Source of the DNA: Alphaproteobacteria bacterium
GTDB lineage: Bacteria > Pseudomonadota > Alphaproteobacteria > RF32 > CAG-239
Length of the DNA stretch: 64,000 nt
Assembly (NCBI GenBank): GCA_017445475.1
Contig: JAFSUB010000009.1
Location: 1-64,000 of the forward strand
Direction: 5' to 3'
The position numbers and the translations under genes are program-made. The notes beneath the pieces were generated by a model. It saw only the letters and a program-made list of their open reading frames with translations. It was not told the DNA's origin and searched no databases. This document shows, piece by piece, positions 46,326 to 54,434 of the stretch; position 1 is the first letter of the stretch; the number at the start of each line of letters is the position of its first letter.

Positions 46326-46343
46326 TTCGTGAATATTCACGAA
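46326..46343. promoter_or_regulatory. 18-bp perfect palindrome upstream of pal
   Basis: TTCGTGAATATTCACGAA is its own reverse complement. It lies in the 197-nt AT-rich spacer between ftsI and pal, 36 nt before the pal start. Operator for a dimeric repressor, or a hairpin in the pal leader. The rest of the spacer shows no gene. Confidence 0.4.
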
Positions 46344-46487
46344 AACTTAATTGCAATACAACTAATACAAAACCAAACATAAGCAATAAAAATAAATTTT
46401 TCAATAAGAAAATGCAAAAAATTCCCAAAAATTTCACCAAAAGTTTTATTTTTTGCGCTTTGATGAGGATAAAGGATTCCGATAAGC

Positions 46488-48227
46488 TTATTGCATAGCT
46501 TTGATATGGGCACGCTGGGCTTGAAGGTCAAAATTTGCCTTAAGCCCGAGTTGCGGTGCAATTTCGGATATAATTTTGCCGGCTGTCGGTGCGGCGTTCC
46601 AACCCGAAGTAATAAAACCCCATGTTTCTTTTGTGGCCTTGGGTTCGTCAATAATCACAAGCAAGGCATATTTCGGATTCGATGCCGGAAAAGCCGACAA
46701 AAACGAATTTGTAACACGTCTTTTGGCATAGCCTCCGTTAACGGCTTTTTCGGCCGTGCCGGTTTTTCCGGCAACCTCATAGCCTTTCACTTCGGCTTTT
46801 TTGCCCGAACCATACAACACGACATCGCGCAACAGCGGCCGCATTTGTTCGGACGTGCGTTCGGAAATCACGCGTTTTGAAGGTTTCTTAACGCTTGATT
46901 TGATAAGCGTCGGTGCGTGATATATGCCACCGTTCATCAAAGCTGAAAAAGCCGTGATGATGTGCATCGGCGTAACCGATATGCCGTGGCCGTATGCAAC
47001 GGTTGCCATGGTAATATCCGTCCAGTTCTTTTGGCTTTGAAACAAAGGTTTTGCCTTTTCGGGAATTTCAAAATCGGTTAGGGGTGCAAAAAAGCCAAGG
47101 TTTTCCAAAAACTTGCGCTGATCTTTGCGCCCGACGCGCGACACAAGCTGAACAGAGCCGATGTTTGAGGAATAAATTAAAATTTCGCCGACGGTCAACC
47201 ATCTGTTTTCGCCATGAAAATCGCTGATTTTACGACGCTGAATCGTGATGGGTTTTGTGGCGTCGAACTTATCTGTAACTTTAACTTTACCGCTTTCCAA
47301 TCCGAGTGCCGTGTTAAAAGTTTTGAAAACCGAGCCGGGTTCATAGGTGCCGAGAGTCGTAAAATTAAAAAGTGCTTTATCGCCCAAGGGAATATTGATG
47401 TTCGGGTTGAAATCGGGCAGGGAAACCATCGAAATCACCTCGCCGGTGTTAATGTCCATTAAAACGGCGCTCGCACCTTCGGCACTAAATTTTTCAATTG
47501 CGGCCAGAAGTTCCTGCCTGATGGTGTCTTGAATACCCAAATCGACGGTCAATTCAAGCGGTTTGGTCGATTCGGTTAAGCGTTTGTGCATAAATTTTTC
47601 AATACCGGCTTGGCCGACATTGTCTACGTTTGTATAGCCCAAAACGTGCGCAAATAAATTGTCGTGCAGATAAACGCGTTTTTCGCTTGTCAAAAATTCA
47701 AGCGCGGGAATGCCCAAAGCATTAACTTCGGATTGTTTTGCGGGCGATAAGTCGTGTTTGAGCATCACAAAAGACGTTTTTTTTGTGAGCTTTGCATACA
47801 AATCGTCATATTTCATATCCGGAAAAACAAACGAAAGCTTTTCGGCCGCGTCTTTGGCATCTTGAATTTTTTTCGGGTTGGCATATAAATCAACTGTCGG
47901 TAGCGATGTTGCAATCACAACACCGTTTCGGTCAACAATATCGGCGCGCGAAATCGGGGCTTTGATGAGAATCTCGCGTTGCTGCGTTTCATCTTCGGGC
48001 AGTTTAATTTCAATGCCGTGGGGCAGACAAACCATAAAAACACGCACGGCGATAACGGCATAAACGGCAAAAAACAGGGCAATTGCGATGTTGACGCGTT
48101 TACGGCATATTTCAAGTGCGCCGGCACTGTATGTTTCTTCAAACAACGAGTTTTGCAGGCTCATAGAGCGCTGATTTTTGAAATCGTAAGAATTGTTTTT
48201 TCTTTTAGAAAACCCGACCTGTAACAC
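46488..48227 (-). CDS. ftsI: Septal peptidoglycan transpeptidase FtsI (PBP3)
   Basis: 579 aa. One membrane helix near residues 45-70, a dimerisation domain (RADIVDRNGVVIATSLPTVD) and the transpeptidase with SVFK (PGSVFKTFN), SSN (YSSNIGSVQ) and KTGTA. Cross-links septal peptidoglycan. The start is either GTG 48227, right after the ftsL stop and preceded by AGAG, or ATG 48164, which has no ribosome site; I prefer the GTG. It ends the cluster: murE does not follow, unlike in the usual dcw order. Confidence 0.94.
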   Translation of the reverse strand: MLQVGFSKRKNNSYDFKNQRSMSLQNSLFEETYSAGALEICRKRVNIAIALFFAVYAVIAVRVFMVCLPHGIEIKLPEDETQQREILIKAPISRADIVDRNGVVIATSLPTVDLYANPKKIQDAKDAAEKLSFVFPDMKYDDLYAKLTKKTSFVMLKHDLSPAKQSEVNALGIPALEFLTSEKRVYLHDNLFAHVLGYTNVDNVGQAGIEKFMHKRLTESTKPLELTVDLGIQDTIRQELLAAIEKFSAEGASAVLMDINTGEVISMVSLPDFNPNINIPLGDKALFNFTTLGTYEPGSVFKTFNTALGLESGKVKVTDKFDATKPITIQRRKISDFHGENRWLTVGEILIYSSNIGSVQLVSRVGRKDQRKFLENLGFFAPLTDFEIPEKAKPLFQSQKNWTDITMATVAYGHGISVTPMHIITAFSALMNGGIYHAPTLIKSSVKKPSKRVISERTSEQMRPLLRDVVLYGSGKKAEVKGYEVAGKTGTAEKAVNGGYAKRRVTNSFLSAFPASNPKYALLVIIDEPKATKETWGFITSGWNAAPTAGKIISEIAPQLGLKANFDLQAQRAHIKAMQ

Positions 48228-48229
48228 GT

Positions 48230-48592
48230 TTAATCTCTATGCGTTTTGATAAGTTTCTTGTATTCGCTCGAGCCTTTTGTTGAAGCAAGATCAACAGAAG
48301 ACGATTCGTTTTCAAATGGTAACGCAGAATAGTTAATAATTTGTTCCGCTCTGATTTTATCTAAAGCAATATGCTCAAAAGCAAGTTTTCGCAATCTTTC
48401 CGGCGTGTTAAGGCGGCCCCATTCGGCTTTCAAGACGTGGATATTGCGAACATCGGTTGAGATGTTTTGATTGATTTTCTTGAGCTCTGTTTCAAGTTCG
48501 TGCACCTGATTTTTTAAGATGAAACATCCGAAAATAATGAAGCTGGTTACTGTAAACCATAAAGCCGTTACGGCTGTTTTTGTGCTAATCAT
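48230..48592 (-). CDS. ftsL: Cell division protein FtsL
   Basis: 120 aa. Short cytoplasmic N-terminus, one helix (VTALWFTVTSFIIFGCFIL) and a periplasmic leucine-zipper-like coil (NQVHELETELKKINQNI) with LKAEWGRLNTPERLRKLA, the usual FtsL ending. Part of the FtsQLB trigger of septal synthesis. Recognised by position between rsmH and ftsI and by topology. AGGAG precedes ATG 48592, which overlaps rsmH by 8 nt. Confidence 0.88.
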   Translation of the reverse strand: MISTKTAVTALWFTVTSFIIFGCFILKNQVHELETELKKINQNISTDVRNIHVLKAEWGRLNTPERLRKLAFEHIALDKIRAEQIINYSALPFENESSSVDLASTKGSSEYKKLIKTHRD

Positions 48593-49514
48593 TTTTTTCT
48601 CCTTTGCTTTTAATGGCGTAACGCAATTTTGCCGAATGCGCGCGCGGATTAGAGGATATTTCTTCTTTTGTGGGCAGGACAACATCGGAAACAAACGAAA
48701 AAGGCATTTGAGGAGCCGAGTTTGAAATGCCGTAACGCGAAGTGTGCACCTTTTTGGGTGCATTAGCTTTCAAAAAGTTTTTCACGATTCTGTCCTCAAG
48801 CGAGTGAAAATCGACCACGACAAGACGTGCGCCGACATCTAAAATTTCAAGCGCGCCGTTTAAGGCTTTTTCAAGTTCGGACAATTCGTCATTAACCGCA
48901 ATTCTTAAGGCTTGGAAAGAACGCGTGGCGGGGTTTTGTTTGCCAAACCGAACAGGTAAAACACAGCAGATAATCTCTGCCAGTTCGGTTGTTGTTTCAA
49001 TCGGCTTTTTTTGCCGCGTCAGAACAATTTTTTTTGCAATCTGCCGTGCTTTTTTTTCTTCGCCGAAATAATACAAAATGTCTGCAAGTTCGTTTTCGTC
49101 GTATGTGTTGACAATATCATAGGCACTCAAACCGGTTTGCGACATACGCATATCAAGTTTGGCCTCTTTTGAAAAAGAAAAACCGCGTTCGGCCTCATCA
49201 AGCTGCATTGAAGATACGCCGATGTCAAACACAATGCCGTCAACCTTTTCATCAATCACATCAAAAATAGCCGAAAAACAAGTTTGCCGAAAATCAAAAC
49301 GCTCGGCATATTTTTCTTTGAGTTCCTGTGCGCGAGCCAATACGGCCGGATCGCGATCAAGCGCAATCACACGGCAATTTGCTTTTTCTAAAATAGCGCG
49401 GCTGTAACCGCCATTGCCGAAAGTTGCATCAACATATACGCCGCCGTCTTTAACGGATAAGGCTTGTAAAACCTCACAAAGCATAACGGGAATATGTTTT
49501 TGCGCCTCTTGCAT
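48585..49514 (-). CDS. rsmH: 16S rRNA cytosine-1402 N4-methyltransferase RsmH
   Basis: 309 aa. HIPVMLCEVLQAL, the SAM loop DATFGNGGYSRAIL, and the C-terminal VVDFHSLEDRIVKNFLKAN are the MraW/RsmH signature. Methylates C1402 in the ribosomal P site. Starts one base after the mraZ stop and belongs to the mraZ-rsmH-ftsL-ftsI operon. Confidence 0.97.
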   Translation of the reverse strand: MQEAQKHIPVMLCEVLQALSVKDGGVYVDATFGNGGYSRAILEKANCRVIALDRDPAVLARAQELKEKYAERFDFRQTCFSAIFDVIDEKVDGIVFDIGVSSMQLDEAERGFSFSKEAKLDMRMSQTGLSAYDIVNTYDENELADILYYFGEEKKARQIAKKIVLTRQKKPIETTTELAEIICCVLPVRFGKQNPATRSFQALRIAVNDELSELEKALNGALEILDVGARLVVVDFHSLEDRIVKNFLKANAPKKVHTSRYGISNSAPQMPFSFVSDVVLPTKEEISSNPRAHSAKLRYAIKSKGEKND

Positions 49515-49515
49515 T

Positions 49516-49989
49516 TTAATTTTTCTCTCCCGTTTTGTTCCAATTCAAAACCGGTCTTTTTTTCAAAACTTCCGCACGGATTCTTTTTTCTTCCACAGCC
49601 CAATTTTCGGGATTCCAAATTTGAAACTTGCGCCCTTTGCCCACAAAAACCGCCATATCCGTGATGTTTGCGTGGCTTAAAAGTTTATCGCTTAAAACAA
49701 TGCGCCCCGTGCTGTCAAAACTAAAACGCTTGGCATCACCGAAAATGAGATTTGTCAGGTCATCTTGCGTTTGCGAGAAAAAGTCGTTTGAATCTTCAAT
49801 TTCTGCGGCAAGTTTTTCGAGCAAATCTTCGGCACAGCCCTCAATGCAGGGCGAAACAAGGCTTCGATAACACACAATTTCAGTGCCGAGCTCTTTGACA
49901 ATGGCGCGATAATCAGCAGGAAGCGAAACACGGCCTTTTGAATCGACCTTGTTATATATGGTGTCCATAAAAAGGAACGTTTTTCTCAA
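49516..49989 (-). CDS. mraZ: Transcriptional regulator MraZ
   Basis: 157 aa. Two SpoVT/AbrB-like halves: VDSKGRVSLPADYRA and FDSTGRIVLSDKLLSHA. MraZ represses its own dcw operon by binding short direct repeats. TTG 49989 is chosen as the start because GGGAGG lies six bases before it, while ATG 49968 has no ribosome site. The matching repeats are found just upstream (50021-50054). First gene of the division cluster. Confidence 0.93.
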   Translation of the reverse strand: MRKTFLFMDTIYNKVDSKGRVSLPADYRAIVKELGTEIVCYRSLVSPCIEGCAEDLLEKLAAEIEDSNDFFSQTQDDLTNLIFGDAKRFSFDSTGRIVLSDKLLSHANITDMAVFVGKGRKFQIWNPENWAVEEKRIRAEVLKKRPVLNWNKTGEKN

Positions 49990-50020
49990 AGTTTGCCTCC
50001 CGATAAAAAAGATATTGCCT

Positions 50021-50054
50021 ATGGTATATCATGGTAATTTATGGGAATCAATGG
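50021..50054. promoter_or_regulatory. MraZ operator: four ATGG repeats with 10-bp period
   Basis: ATGG occurs at 50021, 50031, 50041 and 50051, exactly ten bases apart, the third as ATGGG. MraZ of E. coli binds GTGGG repeats with the same 10-bp period. They lie 32-65 nt before the mraZ start, on the strand opposite to the gene. Confidence 0.6.
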
Positions 50055-50077
50055 AAAATTTTAGGATTTTATTAACT

Positions 50078-50092
50078 GTTCTTGATTTGTTC
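50078..50092 (+). promoter_or_regulatory. Candidate LexA box upstream of mraZ
   Basis: GTTC, seven bases (TTGATTT), GTTC, an exact match to the alphaproteobacterial LexA direct repeat, about 90 nt before the mraZ start and 24 nt from the MraZ repeats. Confidence 0.4.
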
Positions 50093-50131
50093 TTGAGCGT
50101 AGTGTGTGTAAATATTGCAAATTAAGGCTGT

Positions 50132-50155
50132 CAAAAAATGCAAAAAAAATTGCAT
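50132..50155 (-). terminator. AT-rich terminator of tadA
   Basis: On the minus strand ATGCAA-TTTTTT-TTGCAT followed by a run of T. Weak stem, but correctly placed after tadA. Confidence 0.45.
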
Positions 50156-50173
50156 AATTTGTGAACATTTTTT

Positions 50174-50629
50174 TCAGCCGCGTTTGTTTTTGAAAAAATC
50201 TTTAAGAAGTTCGGCAGATTTTTTTTCCAAGACACCACTGATTATCTGCGGTTTAAAATGGCAGGTTTTGCTTTCAAAAAAGCGAACGCCGTTTAAAACC
50301 GCGCCGCTTTTTTCATCTGTCGCGCCGATGACAAGGTTTTCAATGCGTGCAAAAGAAATGGCAGCGGCACACATTGCGCACGGCTCTAATGTAACAAAAA
50401 GCGTTGTGCCCCACAAACGTTTTGTTTTCAGTTTTTTTGAGGCTTTTCTGATAACCGAAATCTCGGCATGTGCGGTGGGATCGAGGCCGTGTTCGGTTTT
50501 GTTGTGTGCTTTGGCAATAATTTTGCCCGTTTGGCTGTCAACCAAAACAGCACCGACCGGAACTTCGTCGGCAATCGCGGCCTTTTGAGCCTCTTTAAGC
50601 GCAAGCAGCATATATTTTTCGTTGTCCAT
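50174..50629 (-). CDS. tadA: tRNA-specific adenosine deaminase TadA
   Basis: 151 aa. Zinc deaminase motifs HAE (PTAHAEISVIR) and PCAMC (TLEPCAMCAAAIS), with VPVGAVLVD near the start. Makes inosine at the wobble position of tRNA-Arg(ACG). ATG 50629 is preferred, with AAAGGAT before it. Stands alone on the minus strand. Confidence 0.93.
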   Translation of the reverse strand: MDNEKYMLLALKEAQKAAIADEVPVGAVLVDSQTGKIIAKAHNKTEHGLDPTAHAEISVIRKASKKLKTKRLWGTTLFVTLEPCAMCAAAISFARIENLVIGATDEKSGAVLNGVRFFESKTCHFKPQIISGVLEKKSAELLKDFFKNKRG

Positions 50630-50675
50630 AAATATCCTTTGCTTTTTAAGTTTATATGCATTATGATATGCCAAA

Positions 50676-50840
50676 TTTCATAAGGATAAGTTAAGATGCA
50701 AAAAGAAATGCAAGCCTCATTTCCAAACCTGTCCCTTCAAGGGGATAGTGCACTTCATCCAAACCTGTCCCTTCAAGGGGGAGGATAAGCTGAAAGGGGC
50801 TATCAAAATAAGAATGGATTATTCATAAGGATAAGTTAAA
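50676..50840 (+). repeat. Duplicated leader and palindromic direct repeats before rluB
   Basis: CATAAGGATAAGTTAA plus ATG occurs twice, at about 50680-50698 and 50823-50843, the second being the real rluB start. Between them CCAAACCTGTCCCTTCAAGG occurs twice (about 50722 and 50758), each copy containing the near-palindrome CCCTTCAAGGGG. This looks like a short inserted or amplified repeat with a copied ribosome site. Confidence 0.7.
50696..50788 (+). CDS. Possible 30-codon leader ORF in the repeat
   Basis: ATG 50696 has the same AAGGATAAG ribosome site as rluB. The frame reads MQKEMQASF, then PNLSLQGD, SALH, PNLSLQGG and stops at 50786-50788, so the DNA repeat gives a peptide repeat. It ends 52 nt before rluB. 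It is either a by-product of the duplication or a translated leader affecting rluB; there is no other evidence for a protein. Confidence 0.3.
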   Translation: MQKEMQASFPNLSLQGDSALHPNLSLQGGG

Positions 50841-51563
50841 ATGAAACAAAGACTCGCAAAATTTATGGCGCGAAGCGGCGTTTGCTCGCGAAGACAGGCC
50901 GAAGAGCTCATCGTTCAGGGCCGTGTCAGCGTCAACGGGCAACTCATTGAAACGCCGGCATTTAATGTTGAAGGTGATGAACAAATTTTGCTTGACGGTG
51001 AAAAACTGCCAGCCCTTGAGCAAACGAGAATGTGGGTTTATTACAAGCCCGTCGGCCTTATTACAACGCATCATGATGAAAAGAGCAGGCCAACCGTTTT
51101 TGAAAATCTGCCGGCTTCTATGCCGCGTGTTGTCAGTGTCGGGCGGCTTGACATCAATTCAGAAGGGCTTTTGCTCTTAACCAACAACGGCGATTTGGCG
51201 CGAGCGCTCGAACTGCCGCAAAATGCTTGGTCGCGCAAATACCGTGTGCGCGTGCATGGCAAAATAGACACGCAAAAACTTCAAGCCATTGAGGGCGGTG
51301 TGGCCATAGACGGTGTACATTACGGCAAAGTTAAAATCGATGTTGATCAGCAAATCGGCACAAATGCGTGGCTTTCCGTTTCTTTAAGCGAGGGAAAAAA
51401 CCGCGAAATCAGAAAATTGATGAAATTTGCGGGGCTGGAAGTCGCAAGGTTAATCAGAACGTCATACGGTCCTTTTCAGCTCGGAAATTTGAAAAAAGGC
51501 GAGGTTCGAGAGGTGTCGCAAAAAGTTTTAAAAGAACAACTCGGCGGGAGGTTTGAAATTTGA
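50841..51563 (+). CDS. 23S rRNA pseudouridine synthase (RluB/RsuA family)
   Basis: 240 aa. S4 RNA-binding domain in the first 60 residues (RLAKFMARSGVCSRRQAEEL), then the catalytic core with GRLDINSEGLLLLTNNGD containing the active Asp, and EGKNREIRKL. RluB is favoured over RsuA or RluE by the sequence as a whole. The stop overlaps the start of rsmD (TTGA), so both rRNA-modification genes are translated together. Confidence 0.93.
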   Translation: MKQRLAKFMARSGVCSRRQAEELIVQGRVSVNGQLIETPAFNVEGDEQILLDGEKLPALEQTRMWVYYKPVGLITTHHDEKSRPTVFENLPASMPRVVSVGRLDINSEGLLLLTNNGDLARALELPQNAWSRKYRVRVHGKIDTQKLQAIEGGVAIDGVHYGKVKIDVDQQIGTNAWLSVSLSEGKNREIRKLMKFAGLEVARLIRTSYGPFQLGNLKKGEVREVSQKVLKEQLGGRFEI

Positions 51564-52108
51564 GGATTGTGGCCGGAAAATATCGCGCCAAAAAGCTGAT
51601 TGCGCCCGAAAATGATGCCATCAGACCAACATCAGACAGAGCGCGCGAAGCGCTGTTTAACATTTTATATTCAAAATTCGGCTCCATGGAAGGCAAAACG
51701 GTTTTAGACATCTTTGCCGGCACGGGTGCCTTGGGCTTTGAGGCACTTTCACGCGGTGCGGCAAGCGTTTGTTTTGTTGACGTCGATATTCAAACGCTTC
51801 AAAAAAACGCACGGTTGTTTGCCCTTGAAAAAGAAAAAATACGCCTTATTAAGGCAGATGTGTCAAAACCGCTTCACATCGGTGCACAGTTTGATTTTGT
51901 TTTTTCGGATGCGCCATATGACAAAGGCTTAAATGAGATTGCGCTTCAATGCTTGGAAAAAAACGGCGCACTCAAAGACGGCGCGATATGCGTTGTTGAA
52001 ACAAGAAAAAACGAAACCGTGCGCCTGCCGCAAAATTTTGTTTTGATATGTGAGAGAGTATATGGCATGGCAAAAATACACATCTGTATTTTTCATCAAA
52101 ACGTTTGA
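51560..52108 (+). CDS. rsmD: 16S rRNA guanine-966 N2-methyltransferase RsmD
   Basis: 182 aa, TTG start with GGGAGG nine bases before. MRIVAGKYRAKKL is the family's opening; SAM motif VLDIFAGTGALGFEALSRGA; catalytic motif reads DAPY (FSDAPYDKGL) instead of the more frequent DPPY. Methylates G966 of 16S rRNA. Second gene after rluB with a 4-nt overlap. Confidence 0.95.
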   Translation: MRIVAGKYRAKKLIAPENDAIRPTSDRAREALFNILYSKFGSMEGKTVLDIFAGTGALGFEALSRGAASVCFVDVDIQTLQKNARLFALEKEKIRLIKADVSKPLHIGAQFDFVFSDAPYDKGLNEIALQCLEKNGALKDGAICVVETRKNETVRLPQNFVLICERVYGMAKIHICIFHQNV

Positions 52109-52182
52109 CAAAATGCTTGCAATCGTTTTAAAAACGTGATAATCTCTGAACAGATTTGCAAAAGATAAGGAGTGCTCATAAA

Positions 52183-54303
52183 ATGGCAAACACATATTTG
52201 GAAGTTTCGAAAGTTAATCATAATTTTGAGGAATATTCGGTTGATAAACTTCACGACCAACTGGCGCGTATGTATGCTCTTAACGAGGAAAGCGGCAAAG
52301 AGGCTTCAACGGCGGAAGAAAAGGAAAAATATGAGTGGTCCAAAAAAGAGATTGAGCGATATGAAGCTTTTTTAGCCGACGAACAAAACGCTTTTGCCGA
52401 TGAAATTTCGGTTTTGCTTCGGGTTCAGATGCAATCGGCTTTGGTCGAAGAAGGGGCGGATAGGGTTTTAACGGAAATTCACAACATTTCATATCGCAAA
52501 CCCGATGTTGAGCCGGAAGAATATGATGTCGCCGGAAAAACCGAACAGCTTGAGCTTAGGTGCACTTTTGAAGATGACGGCACAACGTTCGGTCTGTCTG
52601 CCTTAAAACGCGGCGATGGGCAAATGATGGGACAAATCAGCATTGATGAAGACGTCATCAAAAACCAAGATGAAGAAAAATTTGCCCGCATCATGGAATT
52701 TTGCCACAAATACGGTTTTTCAACGTTCGGGCTTGATTTGCCGCGTAAAAACGGCGAAATTGACGTTGATGAAAAATTAAAGGAGCTGATGGAAAAATAT
52801 CTTGAAAATCAGGCAAAACTTGCCTCCGAAAATCCGGGGCCGAAACCGAGCGAAAATGACGATACGGGTTATGATCCGGCGGAATATCATGTTGCCAATA
52901 AAGATGAAATGCCGCCCGCAACAAAAGCCCGCGCAAAAAAGCCCGCAAAAAAACCGCTTTCGTTTGAAGAGCTTTGCGAAAATATGCGAAACTATTTGGA
53001 AAAAGATTTGTTTAAAGAACGTGGTTTCACATATTGGGAACACACAAAAACAATCGGCGGGCGCAAAACGCATGTTTTCAGCGTTTATGACAAGCGCGAT
53101 CCGGACAACTATAACAATGACGGCAGGCCTGATCCGAAAAATCCGAAAGTTTTTGTGCCGACGTATGCATATCGTTTGTATGTGTCGCAAGATAAAGATG
53201 GCAAGTTTTATTTCGGTTATGCCACCCCCGGCAGAAAAGCAATGGATGCGGGAATTTTGGGCGACTTTGTGGGCGAAATGAAAAAAACGGGCATTACGCA
53301 CCTTAACTTAGTCAACATTCCAAACGCAGATAAAATGAATTGGCTTATCGCGTGCGCCGAAAAGGGCATTGTGCCGACAGGCGTGAGCGTTGACATGGCA
53401 AAAGCCGAAAAAATGCTCGCGGCAGCCAAGGCCAAGCTGACGACACAAGGTTACGCCGATTTTGAAATGAGCTTGATGGAACAAATGGAAGAAAATGCGG
53501 CAAGCAAAGGAAAAGAGCTGGAAATTAGTGAAAAAGAGTATATAAGAAAGCACAAAAACGAGGCCAAAAAATTGCTTGAAAAACAGCAAGATTTGCTTGA
53601 AGCGGCAACATTTGAGCAGAAATTTGAAAACTTCAGGAAAGCGTATGAGGCTTCTGACGGTTTATATAATATGGTAACACAAGAAATACGCGATGGCGCT
53701 TTAGACACAGACACAGGCGCGGCAACGGCCATTTCTGCCGTTTTCACACTTGCCAGAACGTTTGATGTTGTGATGGGCGATGACCACGATTTGGAAACAA
53801 CTTTCGGCAATCGGTTAGACTATCTTTTGAAAAACCCGAAAAAGAACAAAGACAAAATTACCCAAATACGCTTGACCGACGAAGAAAAAAATGCCTTGTC
53901 AACAATTTTGCCAAACACCAAAATTAAAGATTTAACCCAAAAAGATTGGTTGTTGATATACAGCGTTTTGAGCAAAAGGCAAAAACAATATACAGATGCG
54001 CGAATTGATGATATGGTTCGCAAAAGCGAAGCTTCAAACACAAAGCGTGCACCGTCTGTTTTGTTGGGTGATTTGTGGAACTCTGCCGTCGGACAGCAAA
54101 ATAAAATCAATGAAACCTTAACAAATGTTATCGGCCTTGAAAAAGGTTTGAAATTGCCGGACAGACATTTTAACTTGCCGTATGACCACGCCTTTGAGAT
54201 TATTGCCGAAGAAAAAGCCAAAAAAGACGAGGCTGCAAAAGCCGCAGAAGGGGCTTTAAAGGCCGGCGCGGTTAAAACATCGGCCGAACGCGGCAGCCGA
54301 TAA
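52183..54303 (+). CDS. Large cytoplasmic protein of unknown function, 706 aa
   Basis: No family recognised with confidence. No signal peptide or membrane helix; highly charged. Layout: helical N-terminus (1-90), alpha/beta segment (about 115-205) ending YGFSTFGLDLPRKNGE, a Lys/Pro/Ala linker (about 230-265, KARAKKPAKKP), a second alpha/beta segment (about 300-430) with TGITHLNLVNIPNADKMNW and LIACAEKGIVPTGVSVD, then long helices to a basic-acidic tail. The second segment vaguely resembles LPD7-type domains of large mobile-element proteins, and the two segments look like distant copies of each other. ATG 52183 with AAGGAG before it; own terminator. Ordinary codon use for this genome. Confidence 0.8.
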   Translation: MANTYLEVSKVNHNFEEYSVDKLHDQLARMYALNEESGKEASTAEEKEKYEWSKKEIERYEAFLADEQNAFADEISVLLRVQMQSALVEEGADRVLTEIHNISYRKPDVEPEEYDVAGKTEQLELRCTFEDDGTTFGLSALKRGDGQMMGQISIDEDVIKNQDEEKFARIMEFCHKYGFSTFGLDLPRKNGEIDVDEKLKELMEKYLENQAKLASENPGPKPSENDDTGYDPAEYHVANKDEMPPATKARAKKPAKKPLSFEELCENMRNYLEKDLFKERGFTYWEHTKTIGGRKTHVFSVYDKRDPDNYNNDGRPDPKNPKVFVPTYAYRLYVSQDKDGKFYFGYATPGRKAMDAGILGDFVGEMKKTGITHLNLVNIPNADKMNWLIACAEKGIVPTGVSVDMAKAEKMLAAAKAKLTTQGYADFEMSLMEQMEENAASKGKELEISEKEYIRKHKNEAKKLLEKQQDLLEAATFEQKFENFRKAYEASDGLYNMVTQEIRDGALDTDTGAATAISAVFTLARTFDVVMGDDHDLETTFGNRLDYLLKNPKKNKDKITQIRLTDEEKNALSTILPNTKIKDLTQKDWLLIYSVLSKRQKQYTDARIDDMVRKSEASNTKRAPSVLLGDLWNSAVGQQNKINETLTNVIGLEKGLKLPDRHFNLPYDHAFEIIAEEKAKKDEAAKAAEGALKAGAVKTSAERGSR

Positions 54304-54327
54304 GGTTTTTAAAAAAATCTCGGCTCA

Positions 54328-54366
54328 TTAAAACCGCCCTTTTTTCAATCGCGGCGGTTTTTTTAA
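54328..54366 (+). terminator. Terminator after the 706-aa gene
   Basis: AAAACCGCC and GGCGGTTTTT arms with a 14-nt loop, followed by T residues. Confidence 0.8.
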
Positions 54367-54434
54367 GTTTTTTCGTTGCAATTTAAATTGAGGTTTATAT
54401 AATAGGCTCAAATTTTGATTTGAGGACAATTTTA

